A DNA stretch of 64,000 nucleotides from an uncultured Christensenellaceae bacterium (lineage in GTDB: Bacteria; Bacillota; Clostridia; Christensenellales; UBA3700). A program made the position numbers and the translations under genes. Location: the NCBI GenBank assembly GCA_944376205.1, contig CALWBV010000002.1:136520-200519 (forward strand). The letters are read 5' to 3'. Positions 16,810-28,231 of this stretch are shown one piece after another (the first letter of the stretch is position 1; each line of letters opens with the position of its first letter). The notes below the pieces were generated by a model, which was not told the origin of the DNA, did not search any database, and saw only the letters and a program-made list of their open reading frames with translations.

Positions 16810-17256
16810 TCAGTGTTTTTTGTCAAGCAAATCGTAATACAATATGCCGTCGAGATGATCTATCTCATGACAAAAAGCCCTCGCAACAAAGCCTTCGGCA
16901 GTTACCGTCATAGGCTTGCCGTATCTGTCCTGATAATCGACCGTAACCTTATAGGGACGCACTACGTTTTCCTGTCTTCCGGGAACGCTCAAACATCCCT
17001 CGGGTCCGTCCTGCGAACCTGATTTCTTAACAATTACGGGATTGATTAGTTCGATATAAAAATCTTCTACCTCAACCACCGCAAGCCTTCTTAAAATTCC
17101 TACCTGCGGTCCTGCAAGTCCTACGCCGTCGGCATGGTTCATGGTTTGCCTCATATCGTCGAGAAGTTTTCCGAGTTTATCGTCAAAAACCTCCACAGGT
17201 CTGCATTTTTTTCTAAGCGTGGGATTGGGATCCACTACTATATCTCTCAATGCCAT
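16810..17256 (-). CDS. def: Peptide deformylase
   Basis: Metal-dependent removal of N-formyl from nascent proteins. 148 aa. The three signature motifs are present: GVGLAGPQVG, EGCLSVPG with the metal-binding Cys, and HEIDHLDG with the two His and catalytic Glu. AAAGGAG stands before the ATG; priA ends 20 nt upstream. Order priA-def-fmt is as in Bacillus. Confidence 0.97.
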   Translation of the reverse strand: MALRDIVVDPNPTLRKKCRPVEVFDDKLGKLLDDMRQTMNHADGVGLAGPQVGILRRLAVVEVEDFYIELINPVIVKKSGSQDGPEGCLSVPGRQENVVRPYKVTVDYQDRYGKPMTVTAEGFVARAFCHEIDHLDGILYYDLLDKKH

Positions 17257-17276
17257 ATGTACTCCTTTATCAATCG

Positions 17277-19472
17277 TTATGCCATATTCTGCGGATTTAT
17301 TTCTGCAAATACGGATACTTGTCTGAATTTATTGGCGTCGATAACGCCGTAGAATTTCGATATTATTTCGTCTTCACGCTTACGTCTTATACGTGCAATT
17401 ATCTGATAACGGTATTTATTCTGTATTCTGCTCATAGGCGATTTCATTGCCTGAATATACAAAAAGTCATCCGCATTAGCTTGTGCGTAAGAGAGAAGTT
17501 CCCTGTATATTTTCTTTGCCGCATCTATAACTTTATCCTCGTCTTCTGACGTCATAAGCACTCTTATTATCGTCGTATAAGGAGGGAAATTAGTAGTCTG
17601 GCGGACATTGTTTTCTTTTTCGAAAAATCCCTTATAGTCGTAATTTGCCGCAAATCTGTAAACATAGTGATTGGGCGAATATGTCTGCAATATTACCTTG
17701 CCGCCCTTGTCGCTTCTGCCCGCACGTCCTGCAACCTGGGTCACAAGCTGGAAGGTACGCTCGTTTGAACGGTAATCCTGATGATAAAGGCTCATATCCG
17801 CATCGAGTATTCCGACAAGCGTAACATCGGGAAAATCGTGCCCCTTGGCAATCATCTGCGTACCGACGAGAATTTGCGCTTCTTTTGCCGCAAACGCCCC
17901 CAAAATATCGAGATACGCTGTCTTTGTGGTAGTCGTCTCGTTGTCCATTCTCAAGACCTTAACGTCAGGAAAAAGCCTTTGAATTTCTTCGACGACTCTC
18001 TGCGTACCCAATTTGCCGTAACGGATATTCGTACTTCCGCAGTCGGGACAGTTGGTAAGCATTTTGTATCTCTTGCCGCAATAATGACATTTGAGCATAT
18101 TGTCCACGGAATGATACGTAAGCGATACGTCGCAATCCGTGCATTTAGCTATATATCCGCATTTTCTGCACATTACAAAAGACGAATGGCCTCTCCTGTT
18201 GAGAAATATCATAGCTTGTTCGCCTTTTGCCACAGTATTTTTAAGTTCTTCTTCGAGTCTCGCCGAAAACATGCCGTTGTTGCCCATGATAAGTTCGTTT
18301 GACATGTTGACGATTTCTATCTTGGGCATACCCTTGTCGCTTATTCTCTCGTCCATAACGGCAAGCGCATATTCGCCTTGCTTTGCAAGAAGATAGCTGT
18401 CGATTGAGGGTGTAGCACTTCCGAGAATGACTTTTGCGCCGTTGAACTTTGCTCTGAATCTCGCAATATCCACCGTTCTGTAACGGGGATTCGATTCGCT
18501 GATATAGCTTGCGTCATGTTCCTCGTCGATTATTATCAAACCGAGATTTTTGAGAGGAGCGAATATAGCCGAACGTGCGCCCACCACAATGTTAGCCTCG
18601 CCTTTGAGAAGACGTTTCCATTCGTCAAATCTCTCTCCGTCGCTCAATCCGCTGTGCAGCATCGCCACTCTGTCGCCGAACATGCCTCTGAAATTCTTGA
18701 GCATTTGCGGAGTCAAGGATATTTCAGGCACAAGCATTATCGCATTTTTACCTTGCTCAAGTACTTTTTTTATCGCACTCATATACACGAGCGTTTTGCC
18801 CGATCCCGTTACTCCGTGCAAAAGCACAGTATCTTTGTCCGTAGAAAAAATCGTATCAAGAGCGGCTTTTTGTTTTGGACGCAAAGCCTTTTCGTCAATT
18901 CCGCCCTTAATACTCTGCATAGGTTTTCTCTCAACCTGTTCGCTGGTCTTAACGAGAAGCCCTTTCGATACAAGCGTATTAATGGCGCTGACGGAATATT
19001 CGGTATTCAGCACCGACAAAAATTCTCCGCCGTCTTTTAGCCTTTCGAGTACGGCAAGCTGACTTTTTGCCCTTTTGGGAAGCGCATCGACGAGTTCTTC
19101 AAAAGAAAACATCGGATTGAGAGTAACAAATATCCTCGTAAGCTCCTTAATTCTGCCGCCTCTCAACTTGGAGGGAATAAACAGTCGCAAACTGTCGACA
19201 TAGCGTATATAAAACTTTTGTTTCATATACTTCATAAGTTCAAGCATTTCTTGACTTATGCATACGAATTCGTCGAGCACCCCCTCAACGTTTTTAAGCG
19301 TGGGCACATCAGAATTTTCGACTATATCAATACAAAAGCCCTCAATTCTCTTTGTACCGAAAGGAACAAGCACTCTGCTTCCCTTGCATACGTTAAGGTT
19401 TGAGGGTATCTCATAATCGAAAATCTTATCGACTTCGCTGTTGCTTATGTCTACGATAACTCTGGCAATCAT
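17277..19472 (-). CDS. priA: Primosomal protein N' (replication restart helicase PriA)
   Basis: 3'-to-5' helicase that reloads the replisome at collapsed forks. 731 aa. It has an N-terminal DNA-binding domain, Walker A GVTGSGKT, the DEEH box, and two zinc-binding clusters (CRKCGYIAKCTDC and CHYCGKRYKMLTNCPDC). VGTQMIAKGHDFPDV and QVAGRAGR follow as the later helicase motifs. The ATG overlaps the coaBC stop by 4 nt. The Cys set is complete. Confidence 0.97.
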   Translation of the reverse strand: MIARVIVDISNSEVDKIFDYEIPSNLNVCKGSRVLVPFGTKRIEGFCIDIVENSDVPTLKNVEGVLDEFVCISQEMLELMKYMKQKFYIRYVDSLRLFIPSKLRGGRIKELTRIFVTLNPMFSFEELVDALPKRAKSQLAVLERLKDGGEFLSVLNTEYSVSAINTLVSKGLLVKTSEQVERKPMQSIKGGIDEKALRPKQKAALDTIFSTDKDTVLLHGVTGSGKTLVYMSAIKKVLEQGKNAIMLVPEISLTPQMLKNFRGMFGDRVAMLHSGLSDGERFDEWKRLLKGEANIVVGARSAIFAPLKNLGLIIIDEEHDASYISESNPRYRTVDIARFRAKFNGAKVILGSATPSIDSYLLAKQGEYALAVMDERISDKGMPKIEIVNMSNELIMGNNGMFSARLEEELKNTVAKGEQAMIFLNRRGHSSFVMCRKCGYIAKCTDCDVSLTYHSVDNMLKCHYCGKRYKMLTNCPDCGSTNIRYGKLGTQRVVEEIQRLFPDVKVLRMDNETTTTKTAYLDILGAFAAKEAQILVGTQMIAKGHDFPDVTLVGILDADMSLYHQDYRSNERTFQLVTQVAGRAGRSDKGGKVILQTYSPNHYVYRFAANYDYKGFFEKENNVRQTTNFPPYTTIIRVLMTSEDEDKVIDAAKKIYRELLSYAQANADDFLYIQAMKSPMSRIQNKYRYQIIARIRRKREDEIISKFYGVIDANKFRQVSVFAEINPQNMA

Positions 19473-20650
19473 TTGTATATCTCGTCGAGAATGATATCGG
19501 CAACACGGCTTTTGGGCATAACGGGATAGGATTTGAGGAATCCGTCTCTTTTGGCAATTGTAACGATATTCGTATCGCTGTCAAAGCCTGCACCCTGCAT
19601 AGTCACGTCGTTGGCAACGACCATATCGGCGTTTTTATCGGCAAGTTTTTGCATGGCACTGTCGAGAAGGTCTTTAGTTTCGGCACAAAAAACAACGAGT
19701 TTTCTCTCTCCTTTGACCTTTCCTACCGCCTTTGCTATATCGGGATTTTTGACAAGACTCAATGTAATTTCTTCACCTTTAAGCTTGTTGTCGATTTTGT
19801 CTTTAGGGCGGTAATCGCTGGGCGCCGCAGCTTTAATGATCACGTCGCACTTTTTATAATTTTCGAGTACGGAGTCATACATCTCCTTGGTAGACTCGAC
19901 CGACACGACGTCAGTGATATAACTCGGTATGTTTACCTGCACAAGTCCTTTGACAAGCACGACTTTTGCGCCTCTCTTGACTGCCGCTTTTGCGATTTCG
20001 ATACCCATTTTGCCCGACGAACGGTTGGTAATAAACCTTACTCCGTCGATATTTTCTCTCGTCGCTCCTGCCGTAACGAGTACTGTTTTGCCCTCGTAAT
20101 CACGCTTGGGACAAAGCACTTCGACAGCCTTTGCAACTATATCGACAGGCTCCGCCATTTTGCCCTTGCCCACGTCTCCGCAAGCAAGTCTGCCCTCTTC
20201 GCTGTCAACAATTATTACGCCTTTTGAAGCGAGTTTTTGAAGATTAGCCTGTACTACCGGATTTTCGTACATGTTGGTATTCATTGCGGGTGCGATGATT
20301 ATCGGACACTTTAACGCAAGATATGTCGTTGTCAACATATCGTCGGCAATACCTTCGGCAAGTTTTGATATAATATTAGCCGTTGCGGGCGCTATGATGC
20401 ACAAATCCGCTTTCTTTGCCAAAGATATATGTTCGACTTCCCATTCCTTTTTACGGTCAAACATATTGCTGACTACGGGACGGTTGGAAAGCGTCTCAAA
20501 AGTCAAAGGCGCTACAAATTCGGTAGCATGCGCAGTCATTACGACATCGACGCCCGCATTGAGTTTTTTAAGACGGGATACGATCTCGCAAGCCTTGTAA
20601 CACGCTATTCCTCCGCTCACGCCGAGCAATACGTTGTAATTGGACAACAT
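19469..20650 (-). CDS. coaBC: Bifunctional phosphopantothenoylcysteine decarboxylase/synthetase
   Basis: Fused CoaC-CoaB enzyme making 4'-phosphopantetheine from 4'-phosphopantothenate and cysteine. 393 aa. The flavin-dependent CoaC half (about 1-180) has GGIACYKACEIV, the active-site His in WEVEHISL and the PAMNTNMYENP motif. The CTP-dependent CoaB half starts at VLVTAGATRENIDGVRFITNRSSGKMG. AAGGAG precedes the ATG. It connects to coaX and the likely pantothenate transporter at 55-57 kb. Confidence 0.97.
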   Translation of the reverse strand: MLSNYNVLLGVSGGIACYKACEIVSRLKKLNAGVDVVMTAHATEFVAPLTFETLSNRPVVSNMFDRKKEWEVEHISLAKKADLCIIAPATANIISKLAEGIADDMLTTTYLALKCPIIIAPAMNTNMYENPVVQANLQKLASKGVIIVDSEEGRLACGDVGKGKMAEPVDIVAKAVEVLCPKRDYEGKTVLVTAGATRENIDGVRFITNRSSGKMGIEIAKAAVKRGAKVVLVKGLVQVNIPSYITDVVSVESTKEMYDSVLENYKKCDVIIKAAAPSDYRPKDKIDNKLKGEEITLSLVKNPDIAKAVGKVKGERKLVVFCAETKDLLDSAMQKLADKNADMVVANDVTMQGAGFDSDTNIVTIAKRDGFLKSYPVMPKSRVADIILDEIYK

Positions 20651-20670
20651 ACGAAAATCTCCTTAAACCG

Positions 20671-20871
20671 TTACTGGTTGTCTCTCTTGATAATTACCTT
20701 ATCGTTGTAGACTTCCTGCGCAGCATAGCTGATAGCTTTTGTCTTTGTCTCCTCGAGGAGTTCGGGATACTGCGTCTCGAGCTGTCTTGCTCTCTTTGCA
20801 ATGCCGCATACCAATGCATAACGGCACTCTGCTTTTTTAATCAATTTGTCGATAGGGGGATCTATCATCAT
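20671..20871 (-). CDS. rpoZ: DNA-directed RNA polymerase omega subunit
   Basis: 66-aa omega subunit that stabilises the beta' subunit. Recognised by IDKLIKKAECRYALVCGIAKRAR and KAISYAAQEV, the usual conserved helices, plus its fixed place between gmk and coaBC. Two adjacent ATG codons are possible starts; GGAGG lies inside the last codons of gmk and favours the first. Length is normal for Firmicutes. Confidence 0.93.
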   Translation of the reverse strand: MMIDPPIDKLIKKAECRYALVCGIAKRARQLETQYPELLEETKTKAISYAAQEVYNDKVIIKRDNQ

Positions 20872-20873
20872 AA

Positions 20874-21491
20874 TCAGTTACCTCCGTAAATGAGATTATC
20901 TATAAATTTTTTATTGTTTTTGACTTTGCATTTTTCCGCCTCGATGATGGCGATAATGTCCGCCGCACCTCTTGCGACATCCTCGTTGACTACGATATAA
21001 TCGTAGAAAACCGCCTGTTTGATTTCTTCGATCGCGCTTGCCGTACGGATTTTAAGCTGTTCTTCGCTTTCCGTCGAACGTCCTCTCAATCTTTCCTCTA
21101 TCGTCTCGCGCTTTGCAGGCGATATAAAAATCATAACGGCGTCGGGATATTTGTTTTTAACTTCGAGCGCACCTTTGACGTCTATTTCGAGCACCACGTC
21201 AAAGCCCTCGTCGAGTTGTTGTTTTACTTTGCTTAAAGGCGTGCCGTAATAGTTGTCATAGACCTTCTGATGTTCGAGAAATTCTCCTCTAGAGAGTAAT
21301 TCTTCAAACTCCTCTAAAGTCTTGAAATAATAATTTACGCCCTCAACCTCGCCCTCTCTCGGCTTACGTGTTGTGACCGAAACCGAATACCTGAGCGTGG
21401 GATAATTGACAATCGTATGTGCCAAAACCGTTCCTTTGCCCGCACCGGAAGGACCCGATACGACTATAAGTAATCCTCTTTTGTTTTGCAT
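20874..21491 (-). CDS. gmk: Guanylate kinase
   Basis: Phosphorylates GMP to GDP with ATP. 205 aa. P-loop GPSGAGKGT, the GMP-binding segment TTRKPREGEVEGVNYYF, then FLEHQKVYDNYYGTP and the lid with RLRGRSTESEEQ. It starts 13 nt after yicC with GGAG upstream, and rpoZ follows directly. In Bacillus a small gene, remA, lies between yicC and gmk; it is missing here. Confidence 0.97.
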   Translation of the reverse strand: MQNKRGLLIVVSGPSGAGKGTVLAHTIVNYPTLRYSVSVTTRKPREGEVEGVNYYFKTLEEFEELLSRGEFLEHQKVYDNYYGTPLSKVKQQLDEGFDVVLEIDVKGALEVKNKYPDAVMIFISPAKRETIEERLRGRSTESEEQLKIRTASAIEEIKQAVFYDYIVVNEDVARGAADIIAIIEAEKCKVKNNKKFIDNLIYGGN

Positions 21492-21503
21492 TTTTTCTCC
21501 GTA

Positions 21504-22385
21504 TTATTCCAGATTCTGCACCTGTTCTCTGATTTTCTCTATCTCGCTCTTGAGAAATACTACGTATTCGGTGATTTGCGCATTATTGCACTTGCTGCCT
21601 ATGGTATTGCTCTCTCTGTTCATTTCCTGTACGATAAAGTCGAGTTTTTTACCTACCGCACCGCCGTCGCCGACGATTTTTTCAAAGTGAGATATATGCG
21701 TATAAAGTCTCGTGATTTCTTCGTCCGTACAGAATTTATCGCTGTAAAACGCAACTTCGTTGATAAGTCTGACCTCGTCTATAGGCACGTCCTTGAGATA
21801 TTCGGCAATTCTTTCCATAAGTTTTTGCCTGTATTCCTCGAGAGTAACGGGAGAAAGTTTTTGTATTTCGGGAAGAGCTTTTTTGATGCCCTGAATCTTT
21901 TGCAACAAATCTTTGATAAGAGTTTCACCCTCGAGACGTCGCATTTTATTGATATTTTCAATCGCTTGTTTGCACGCCTCGACGAGAAGGTTTGTGAGGG
22001 TCTGTTCGTCTTCCTCGTTAGCAACCTGCGTCACGACCTCGGGGATACGCAAAATCTCATTGGCGTACAGATTGTTTGTCACGCCGAATTTTTCGTTGAG
22101 TTGCCTTGCCGCATCCACGTATTGTTGTGCAAGATCGTAATCTATGCGCAAACTGCATTTATCTTGTCTGTTGTCCTCATAATTGACATAGACGTCGATA
22201 TGTCCTCTGCCGACACCCGATTGAATAGTCTTGCGCAAGACGTCTTCTGCAAACGAAAAAACCTTGGGCAACTTGATATTCAAATCCAAAAATCTGTGAT
22301 TGACGGATTTAAGTTCAACCGTAACTTTCAGTCCGTTGCTCTCGGCAATACCTTTGCCGTAACCCGTCATGCTGTAAATTGCCAT
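21504..22385 (-). CDS. yicC: YicC family endoribonuclease
   Basis: 293-aa YicC/YloC family protein; some members cleave RNA, but the physiological role is poorly defined. The N terminus AIYSMTGYGKG and the C-terminal KLDFIVQEMNRESNTIGSK segment are diagnostic. I place the start at the ATG at 22385, with GGAG 6 nt upstream; an in-frame TTG four codons earlier overlaps that site. It is the first gene of the long minus-strand cluster and has a good promoter in front. Confidence 0.93.
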   Translation of the reverse strand: MAIYSMTGYGKGIAESNGLKVTVELKSVNHRFLDLNIKLPKVFSFAEDVLRKTIQSGVGRGHIDVYVNYEDNRQDKCSLRIDYDLAQQYVDAARQLNEKFGVTNNLYANEILRIPEVVTQVANEEDEQTLTNLLVEACKQAIENINKMRRLEGETLIKDLLQKIQGIKKALPEIQKLSPVTLEEYRQKLMERIAEYLKDVPIDEVRLINEVAFYSDKFCTDEEITRLYTHISHFEKIVGDGGAVGKKLDFIVQEMNRESNTIGSKCNNAQITEYVVFLKSEIEKIREQVQNLE

Positions 22386-22422
22386 AAAACGCTCCAAAAT
22401 AATAGTCTCTTATAACAATAAA

Positions 22423-22451
22423 AATATAACACTTTTTGCGCATTTTTACAA
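22423..22451 (-). promoter_or_regulatory. Promoter of the yicC-gmk-rpoZ-coaBC cluster
   Basis: -35 TTGTAA (22451-22446), 17-nt spacer, -10 TATATT (22428-22423). Leader of about 30 nt ending in a GGAG site before yicC. No other strong promoter was found before the cluster, so it may drive about 11 kb of genes. Confidence 0.65.
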
Positions 22452-22633
22452 GTATTTTATTAAATAAAAAATAATATAAATTTTTCGCATGCGAAATTAG
22501 ATGTTAATCTACGATTTTTAAGCCGTTTTATCCATATAATTTTTTATTTCATCGTGCGATTGAGATACAAATAAATTTTAATCAGATACAGTATCTAATT
22601 ATGTTAATCGCAAATTATTTATAATTTTTCAAT

Positions 22634-22669
22634 AAAAAATGCCGATATTTCAAAAGAAAAACCGACATT
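22634..22669 (-). terminator. ligA terminator
   Basis: Long minus-strand hairpin with 14-nt arms (outer pairs AATG/CATT, one mismatch, TTTT loop), followed by a T-rich tail. Lies about 55 nt after the ligA stop. Confidence 0.75.
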
Positions 22670-22723
22670 TTTACACTATATTAATATATTAAAATTTTCA
22701 AGACAACCATTTGCGTACCGTTT

Positions 22724-24961
<2,238 letters not shown>

Positions 24962-27202
24962 TCAATCTACGATTTTTACGGGCGCAAGTCGCAGATTGAA
25001 TGTTTTTACTCCGAGTACGGGAAATTCGATCTTTGCGTTTTCTCCCGTAATCGCTATTATTTTACCCACTCCGAAACGGGTATGTTCGACTTGCATTCCC
25101 ACTTTGAACACGGATACGTCCTTTGACTGCACGCTCGTCGAAGGAGTGCTTTTTGCAAAAGCAGGCGTCTTGACATAATTGTGCATGAGTTTTTTCATCT
25201 CGTTGATTCTGTCCCGCTTTTCTCTGTCTGTATATTGTTGAACAGGCTGATAACCGCCGAAATCTCCGAGAATACTCTCTACGCTGACACTTTCACGTTT
25301 GGGCGCTTCTTTGATAAATCCGCCCTCTCTGAGAAATCTCGAAGGCATAGAATATTCTCTCCTTCCGTATCTGTATCTCGATTGCGCATTGGTAAGATAA
25401 AGTCTTTCTCTCGCTCTCGTAACGGCAACGTACATGATTCGGCGCTCTTCCTGAATATTATCCTCGCCGCTGTCCTGGTGCATGCTGGGGAAAATACCCT
25501 CCTCAAGTCCTACGATAAAGCAACATTTGTATTCAAGTCCCTTTACGCCGTGCACGGTAGCCAACGTAATGCAGTCGTCGATAGGCTGATCGGTATCGGT
25601 CACGAGAGATACTGACTGCAAATACTCGTCAAGTTTGCTGTCTGCATTGTCCTTGCAGTATTCTTTGACGGAAGTAATGTAATCGTCGATATTGTCAAGT
25701 CTGTTTTTATCTTCTTCATCCTTGGGATCGTACTGCGAAGCAAAGTTTACAAAGCCGTTGACAAAGTCAATGTAATCCACAAGCGGCATATCCGCTCTCG
25801 ATTGCAACTCTCTTACGACGTCGGCAAAAACTCTTATTTTGTTTTTATTCACGGGAGTAAGGTCGAGAGAGTCCACTTCAAGGATACCTTTCATAAGAGA
25901 AACCTGCTTTTCGGCACACGCCTCGATGAGTTTCTGCACGGCACTTTCTCCTATATTACGTTTAGGCACGTTGATTACTCTCAAAATACTCTCGCTATCG
26001 TAAGGATTGGCTATGAATTTGAGATATGCCAAGAAGTCTTTGACTTCTTTTCTCTCGAAAAACTTGTTGCCGCCTATGAGCTTATACGGAAAATTGTAAA
26101 GCGCAAGTTTTTCTTCGAACGAACGCGTGATCGCACTCGCTCTCACAAGAATGGCAAAATCGCTGTAAGAATATCCCTCTCTGTCAATAAGCGAATTTAT
26201 CTGTTCAAGCACGTAATCCGCCTCGTATTTTTCGTCATAACAACTCTTGTATATAACTTTTACGCCTTCTTCGCCCTCTGTCCACAGAGTCTTGTCCATA
26301 CGCTGCGAATTGTTGGCGATAATCTTATTGGCAACGCCGAGAATATTCTTGGTACTGCGATAATTCTGTTCCAACTTGTATATTCTGCAATCGGGGAAAT
26401 GCTGCGTAAATTTTTTGATATTCGAAGCGTCCGCCCAACGCCAACCGTAAATACTCTGGTCGTCATCGCCTACGACAAATATGTTGCCGTATTTATTGGC
26501 AAGCAATCTGACGAGAGTGTATTGGATTTTGTTGGTATCCTGAAATTCGTCAACGTGAATGTATTGGAATTTCGTCTGATATTTATCCAGCACTTCCTTG
26601 TGCGTAGCAAAAAGCTGCAAAGTCTTGTAAAGAAGATCGTCAAAATCCAGTGCATTGTTGGCTTTGAGTTCCGCCTCGTAACGGGTATAAACTTTTGAAA
26701 TCAGATCTCCCTCGGGTTCGCCTTTTATTCTCAACGAATATTCTGCGGCGGTAAGCGCATTGTTTTTTGCATTGGAAATATGCCAACGTATCAATTTCTT
26801 ATAATCTTTTTTGTCGTCGACTTCAAGCGCTTTGAGAATACGGGCAATGACCTTTTTGCTGTCTTCGTCGTCGTATATGGAAAAACTCGAAGTATAGTCC
26901 CCTAGCTTTGCAATATCAGCTCTTAGGATTTTAGCGCAAAGCGAGTGGAATGTACAAATAGTCATTCCGCTCATTCCCGTAACGTCATAGATACGTTCTC
27001 TCATCTCTCCTGCGGCTTTGTTTGTAAAAGTTATGGCAAGAATATTAGACGGATCAACTCCGTCATGATCGATAAGATAGGCTATGCGGTATGTAAGTAC
27101 TCTCGTCTTTCCGCTGCCTGCACCCGCAAGTACCAATACGGCGCCTTCGGTGTCCTTGACCGGCAATATCTGCGCGGAATTCAAAAGCGAATCGTAATTC
27201 AT
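24962..27202 (-). CDS. pcrA: ATP-dependent DNA helicase PcrA (UvrD family)
   Basis: Superfamily 1A helicase in repair and plasmid replication. 746 aa. Motifs in order: Q motif LNSAQ, Walker A AGAGSGKT, DEFQDTN, GDDDQSIYGWR, QNYRST, ATVHGVKGLEY and VAVTRARERLYL. The C-terminal tail (from about 660) ends in a Tudor-like fold (HTRFGVGKIIAITGENAKIEF), as in PcrA. AAGGAAG precedes the ATG. The gene has its own promoter and is followed by ligA after 282 nt. Confidence 0.96.
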   Translation of the reverse strand: MNYDSLLNSAQILPVKDTEGAVLVLAGAGSGKTRVLTYRIAYLIDHDGVDPSNILAITFTNKAAGEMRERIYDVTGMSGMTICTFHSLCAKILRADIAKLGDYTSSFSIYDDEDSKKVIARILKALEVDDKKDYKKLIRWHISNAKNNALTAAEYSLRIKGEPEGDLISKVYTRYEAELKANNALDFDDLLYKTLQLFATHKEVLDKYQTKFQYIHVDEFQDTNKIQYTLVRLLANKYGNIFVVGDDDQSIYGWRWADASNIKKFTQHFPDCRIYKLEQNYRSTKNILGVANKIIANNSQRMDKTLWTEGEEGVKVIYKSCYDEKYEADYVLEQINSLIDREGYSYSDFAILVRASAITRSFEEKLALYNFPYKLIGGNKFFERKEVKDFLAYLKFIANPYDSESILRVINVPKRNIGESAVQKLIEACAEKQVSLMKGILEVDSLDLTPVNKNKIRVFADVVRELQSRADMPLVDYIDFVNGFVNFASQYDPKDEEDKNRLDNIDDYITSVKEYCKDNADSKLDEYLQSVSLVTDTDQPIDDCITLATVHGVKGLEYKCCFIVGLEEGIFPSMHQDSGEDNIQEERRIMYVAVTRARERLYLTNAQSRYRYGRREYSMPSRFLREGGFIKEAPKRESVSVESILGDFGGYQPVQQYTDREKRDRINEMKKLMHNYVKTPAFAKSTPSTSVQSKDVSVFKVGMQVEHTRFGVGKIIAITGENAKIEFPVLGVKTFNLRLAPVKIVD

Positions 27203-27257
27203 AAATCAATCTTCCTTACCGCACTGAAAGGTACGGCTTTGTGTGTAAACTCAATAA

Positions 27258-27286
27258 GTATTATATATTATATAAAGAAAAAACTC
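27258..27286 (-). promoter_or_regulatory. pcrA promoter
   Basis: -35 TTGAGT (27286-27281), 17-nt spacer, -10 TATAAT (27263-27258). Leader about 50 nt with a ribosome site. No LexA-like box seen here. Confidence 0.7.
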
Positions 27287-27438
27287 AACTGTTTTCTTAC
27301 TTTGCCTGCGCTCAAAACAATTTGCTCTTTATTAATGTCATATATCAAAGTTATGTTTGCAGGCAGACGATTGATCTTAAAATCTCATAAAAACCCGTCT
27401 GTCACAGGCTTTGAAAATTCTTATCGTACTCGATTGAC

Positions 27439-27467
27439 AAAAAAATAAGAGATACTTTCGTATCTCT
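27439..27467 (-). terminator. rpsU operon terminator
   Basis: Perfect 8-bp minus-strand stem AGAGATAC/GTATCTCT with a GAAA loop, followed by a T-rich tail, 16 nt after the rpsU stop. Confidence 0.92.
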
Positions 27468-27482
27468 CACTTTCTGTTCCTT

Positions 27483-27662
27483 TTAGGACTTGTACATTCT
27501 CTTGCGAGCCGCTTCTGCTTTTTTCTTGCGCTTTACGCTGGGCTTTTCGTAAGCCTCTTTCTTACGCAGGTCGCCGATAATGCCGTCTCTTGCACACTTA
27601 CGCTTAAATCTTCTGATAGCGCTGTCCAAAGATTCGTTTTCACCAACTTTAACTGTCGACAT
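27483..27662 (-). CDS. rpsU: 30S ribosomal protein S21
   Basis: 59-aa small-subunit protein, translated by hand: it starts [18 protein letters not shown], continues [18 protein letters not shown] and ends in a very basic tail. Those segments are diagnostic of bS21. AAAGGAGG lies at ideal spacing before the ATG. It follows hinT by 117 nt in the prmA-rsmE-mtaB-rpsU arrangement known from Bacillus. A strong hairpin terminator follows directly. Confidence 0.97.
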   Translation of the reverse strand: MSTVKVGENESLDSAIRRFKRKCARDGIIGDLRKKEAYEKPSVKRKKKAEAARKRMYKS

Positions 27663-27779
27663 ATTATCGCCTCCTTTCCCTACACGGCTTAATTACTTCA
27701 ATATTATTGCATAAACAAAAATTCTTGTCAACCGAATTTCAGCTTAAAAATCGGGTGAATAAAAATTTTTTACGCTTTA

Positions 27780-28184
27780 TTATTTTACAAGCGAAAGCTC
27801 TTTGCAGATTGCCGCCATATCGAGTTCAAACTTTTCTTTGAGCGGCCATATATCGAGATTATCGCCTTTCTTTCTCGGAATTATGTGGAAATGCAGATGG
27901 AATACTGACTGCTGTGCAGCCTCTCCGCTGGCATTGAGAATATTTACTCCGTCAAAACCGCAATCCTCGGTATAGTGCAAAGCGATCTTTTTTACGCTTG
28001 CCATAACTGCCGAAAGATACTCATCGGGACAGTCGAGTACGTTTGTACAATGTTTCTTGGGAATCACAAGCGTATGACCGTAGCTGTCCGACGCAATGTC
28101 GAGAAAAGCGTATGTATATTCGTCCTCGTAAATCTTGTATGAAGGAATTTCACCTTTTATTATTTTGCAAAAAATACAATCCAT
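27780..28184 (-). CDS. HIT family protein (HinT-like)
   Basis: 134-aa histidine-triad nucleotide-binding protein; HinT enzymes hydrolyse AMP-linked phosphoramidates. The triad is HLHFHIIPR (fits HxHxHxx), and the N terminus has the CIFCKIIKGEIPS signature with a zinc-type Cys pair. Also GHTLVIPKKH. In an operon after mtaB (47 nt) and before rpsU. The exact substrate cannot be told from sequence. Confidence 0.94.
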   Translation of the reverse strand: MDCIFCKIIKGEIPSYKIYEDEYTYAFLDIASDSYGHTLVIPKKHCTNVLDCPDEYLSAVMASVKKIALHYTEDCGFDGVNILNASGEAAQQSVFHLHFHIIPRKKGDNLDIWPLKEKFELDMAAICKELSLVK

Positions 28185-28231
28185 ATTTTTCTCCTTTTGA
28201 CAAAATTTATCGTTTGTTAAAAATCAATTGT

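Larger units (their letters stand above)
22386..22723. other. Intergenic region yicC/ligA
   Basis: 338 nt of AT-rich DNA holding the yicC promoter (22423-22451) and the ligA terminator (22634-22669). Nothing else seen. Confidence 0.6.
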